Part shown: piece by piece, positions 13,679 through 14,331 of the stretch
Layout: the number at the start of each line of letters is the position of its first letter
Position numbering within the stretch: the first letter of the stretch is position 1
Assembly: GCA_002733465.1 (NCBI GenBank)
Contig: NVVT01000016.1
Location: 27,190 to 41,520 of the forward strand
DNA: 14,331 nucleotides
Direction of reading: 5' to 3'
Source: Kangiella sp.
GTDB lineage: Bacteria > Pseudomonadota > Gammaproteobacteria > Enterobacterales > Kangiellaceae
Notes under the pieces: model-generated
Databases searched by the model: none
Told to the model about the DNA's origin: nothing
Seen by the model: the letters and a program-made list of their open reading frames with translations, nothing else
Translations under genes and position numbers: made by a program

Positions 13679-14331
13679 GTGGCAGACTATACCCTTTATG
13701 GCGCTGATTTTTCAATGTATAGCGGAAAAGTACGTGCTTACCTTCGTTATAAACTTTTTGACTTTGATGATGTTTTATCGACTGCTGGGGTTTATAAGAA
13801 AATCATCGTACCAAACACCGGCGTTAAATACATTCCCGTTGTAAAAACACCTACTGGAGAGTATCTCCAAGACACTACTAACATCATCGATCATTTAGAA
13901 GAAGTCCCATCTAGCCGACCTGTTTATCCTACAACACCTAAGCAAAGACTTGTTTCTCTTTTACTGGAACTTTATGGCGATGAATGGTTGCTGATGCCTG
14001 CAATGCACTATCGTTGGAATTTTGATTCAGTGAATCAACCTTTTTTATACAAAGAATTTGGCAGTATTCTCACGCCTAATATGCCTGGGTTCATTAAACA
14101 CTTTTTAGGCAAAAAGATTGGTAGCAAATTTAGAGGTATGGTTCCCAAAATAGGCATCACAGAAAAATCAATTCCTGGAATAGAAAAGTGGTTTGAAAAA
14201 GAGTTTTTACCATCACTCAATGAACATTTTTCTCATTATGATTTTCTATTAGGTAGTAAACCTTGTATTGCAGATTTTGGTTTTATCGCTTCATTATGGG
14301 CTCATTTGTATCGCGACCCTTACCCTAAAAA
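13679..14331 (+). CDS. Glutathione S-transferase-family protein (partial, runs off window)
   Basis: At least 217 codons are open to the window edge without a stop. The N-terminal thioredoxin-like domain begins YTLYGADFSMYSGKVRAYLRY, where FSMYSGKVR (residues 11-19, Ser15) is the position of the glutathione-activating Ser/Cys/Tyr. KYIPVVK (about 50-56) is the cis-proline segment, and LQDTTNIIDHLE follows as the glutathione-binding helix. A helical C-terminal domain follows, with LLGSKPCIADFGFIASLWAHLYRDP near the end, a typical GST capping motif. The start is GTG 13679: no ATG is in frame nearby upstream, and GGTGATC (13670-13676) fits the extended ribosome-binding sequence. The spacer after the cis-proline differs from classical GSTs, so substrate is unknown. 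It is divergent from tatD; the 3' end is missing. Confidence 0.85.
   Translation, partial: MADYTLYGADFSMYSGKVRAYLRYKLFDFDDVLSTAGVYKKIIVPNTGVKYIPVVKTPTGEYLQDTTNIIDHLEEVPSSRPVYPTTPKQRLVSLLLELYGDEWLLMPAMHYRWNFDSVNQPFLYKEFGSILTPNMPGFIKHFLGKKIGSKFRGMVPKIGITEKSIPGIEKWFEKEFLPSLNEHFSHYDFLLGSKPCIADFGFIASLWAHLYRDPYPK

Noticed and set aside
14035..14220. 61-codon minus-strand open frame
   Set aside because: Antisense to the GST-family gene, which remains open through the whole interval in its own frame.

Overview
The window is AT-rich chromosomal DNA from a gammaproteobacterium. Four things point that way: the prlC/rsmJ/gor neighbourhood resembles the E. coli arrangement, RsmJ and DUF3135 proteins are typical of Gammaproteobacteria, TatD is the enterobacterial-type paralogue with the DIGVNL opening, and Gor is closely E. 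coli-like. G+C looks well below 45% by eye. A marine or free-living lineage of the Oceanospirillales/Kangiella/Legionella breadth is plausible, but this is inference and I cannot place it further. No rRNA, tRNA, CRISPR array, phage or transposase gene was seen.

Layout. Positions 1-337 are non-coding and hold a possible extended -10 promoter and three short perfect palindromes. Next come a CRP/FNR-family regulator (338-988, +) and, convergent with it, an orphan HisA-family TIM barrel with Glu in place of the catalytic Asp8 (1012-1752, -). rsmD (1936-2586, +) diverges from the HisA paralogue. A 353-base gap with an A/T-rich hairpin then leads into a small DUF3135 gene (2940-3332, +). rsmJ (3358-4143, -) and prlC (4164-6236, -) form a tight pair, divergent from gor (6344-7711, +). 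The E. coli order rsmJ-prlC-rlmJ-gor is therefore kept except that rlmJ is absent. A fructosamine-kinase-family gene (7733-8605, -) is followed by a divergent gene for a coiled-coil outer-membrane lipoprotein (8794-9348, +).

The right part is a run of minus-strand genes. In transcription order they are tatD (13541-12708), a 214-base imperfect palindrome (12490-12703), an alpha/beta hydrolase (12478-11765), an LplT-type transporter fused to a PlsC-type acyltransferase (11706-9811) and a GFA-domain zinc protein (9783-9352). Divergent from tatD, a glutathione S-transferase-family gene starts with GTG at 13679 and runs off the window end.

Functional reading. Most genes are housekeeping: rRNA methylation (rsmD, rsmJ), peptide breakdown (prlC), DNA/peptide quality control (tatD) and thiol redox (gor). 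Several proteins handle glutathione or reactive carbonyl products (Gor, GST-family, GFA-domain, fructosamine kinase), but they are not one operon. The hydrolase plus LplT-PlsC pair may be a small lipid-remodelling unit. The least ordinary items are the large inverted repeat at 12490-12703, the orphan HisA paralogue, the methionine/heptad lipoprotein, the two-domain transporter-acyltransferase, and the palindromes upstream of the CRP-like regulator and of gor. I see no clear evidence of a novel defence or mobile system here.
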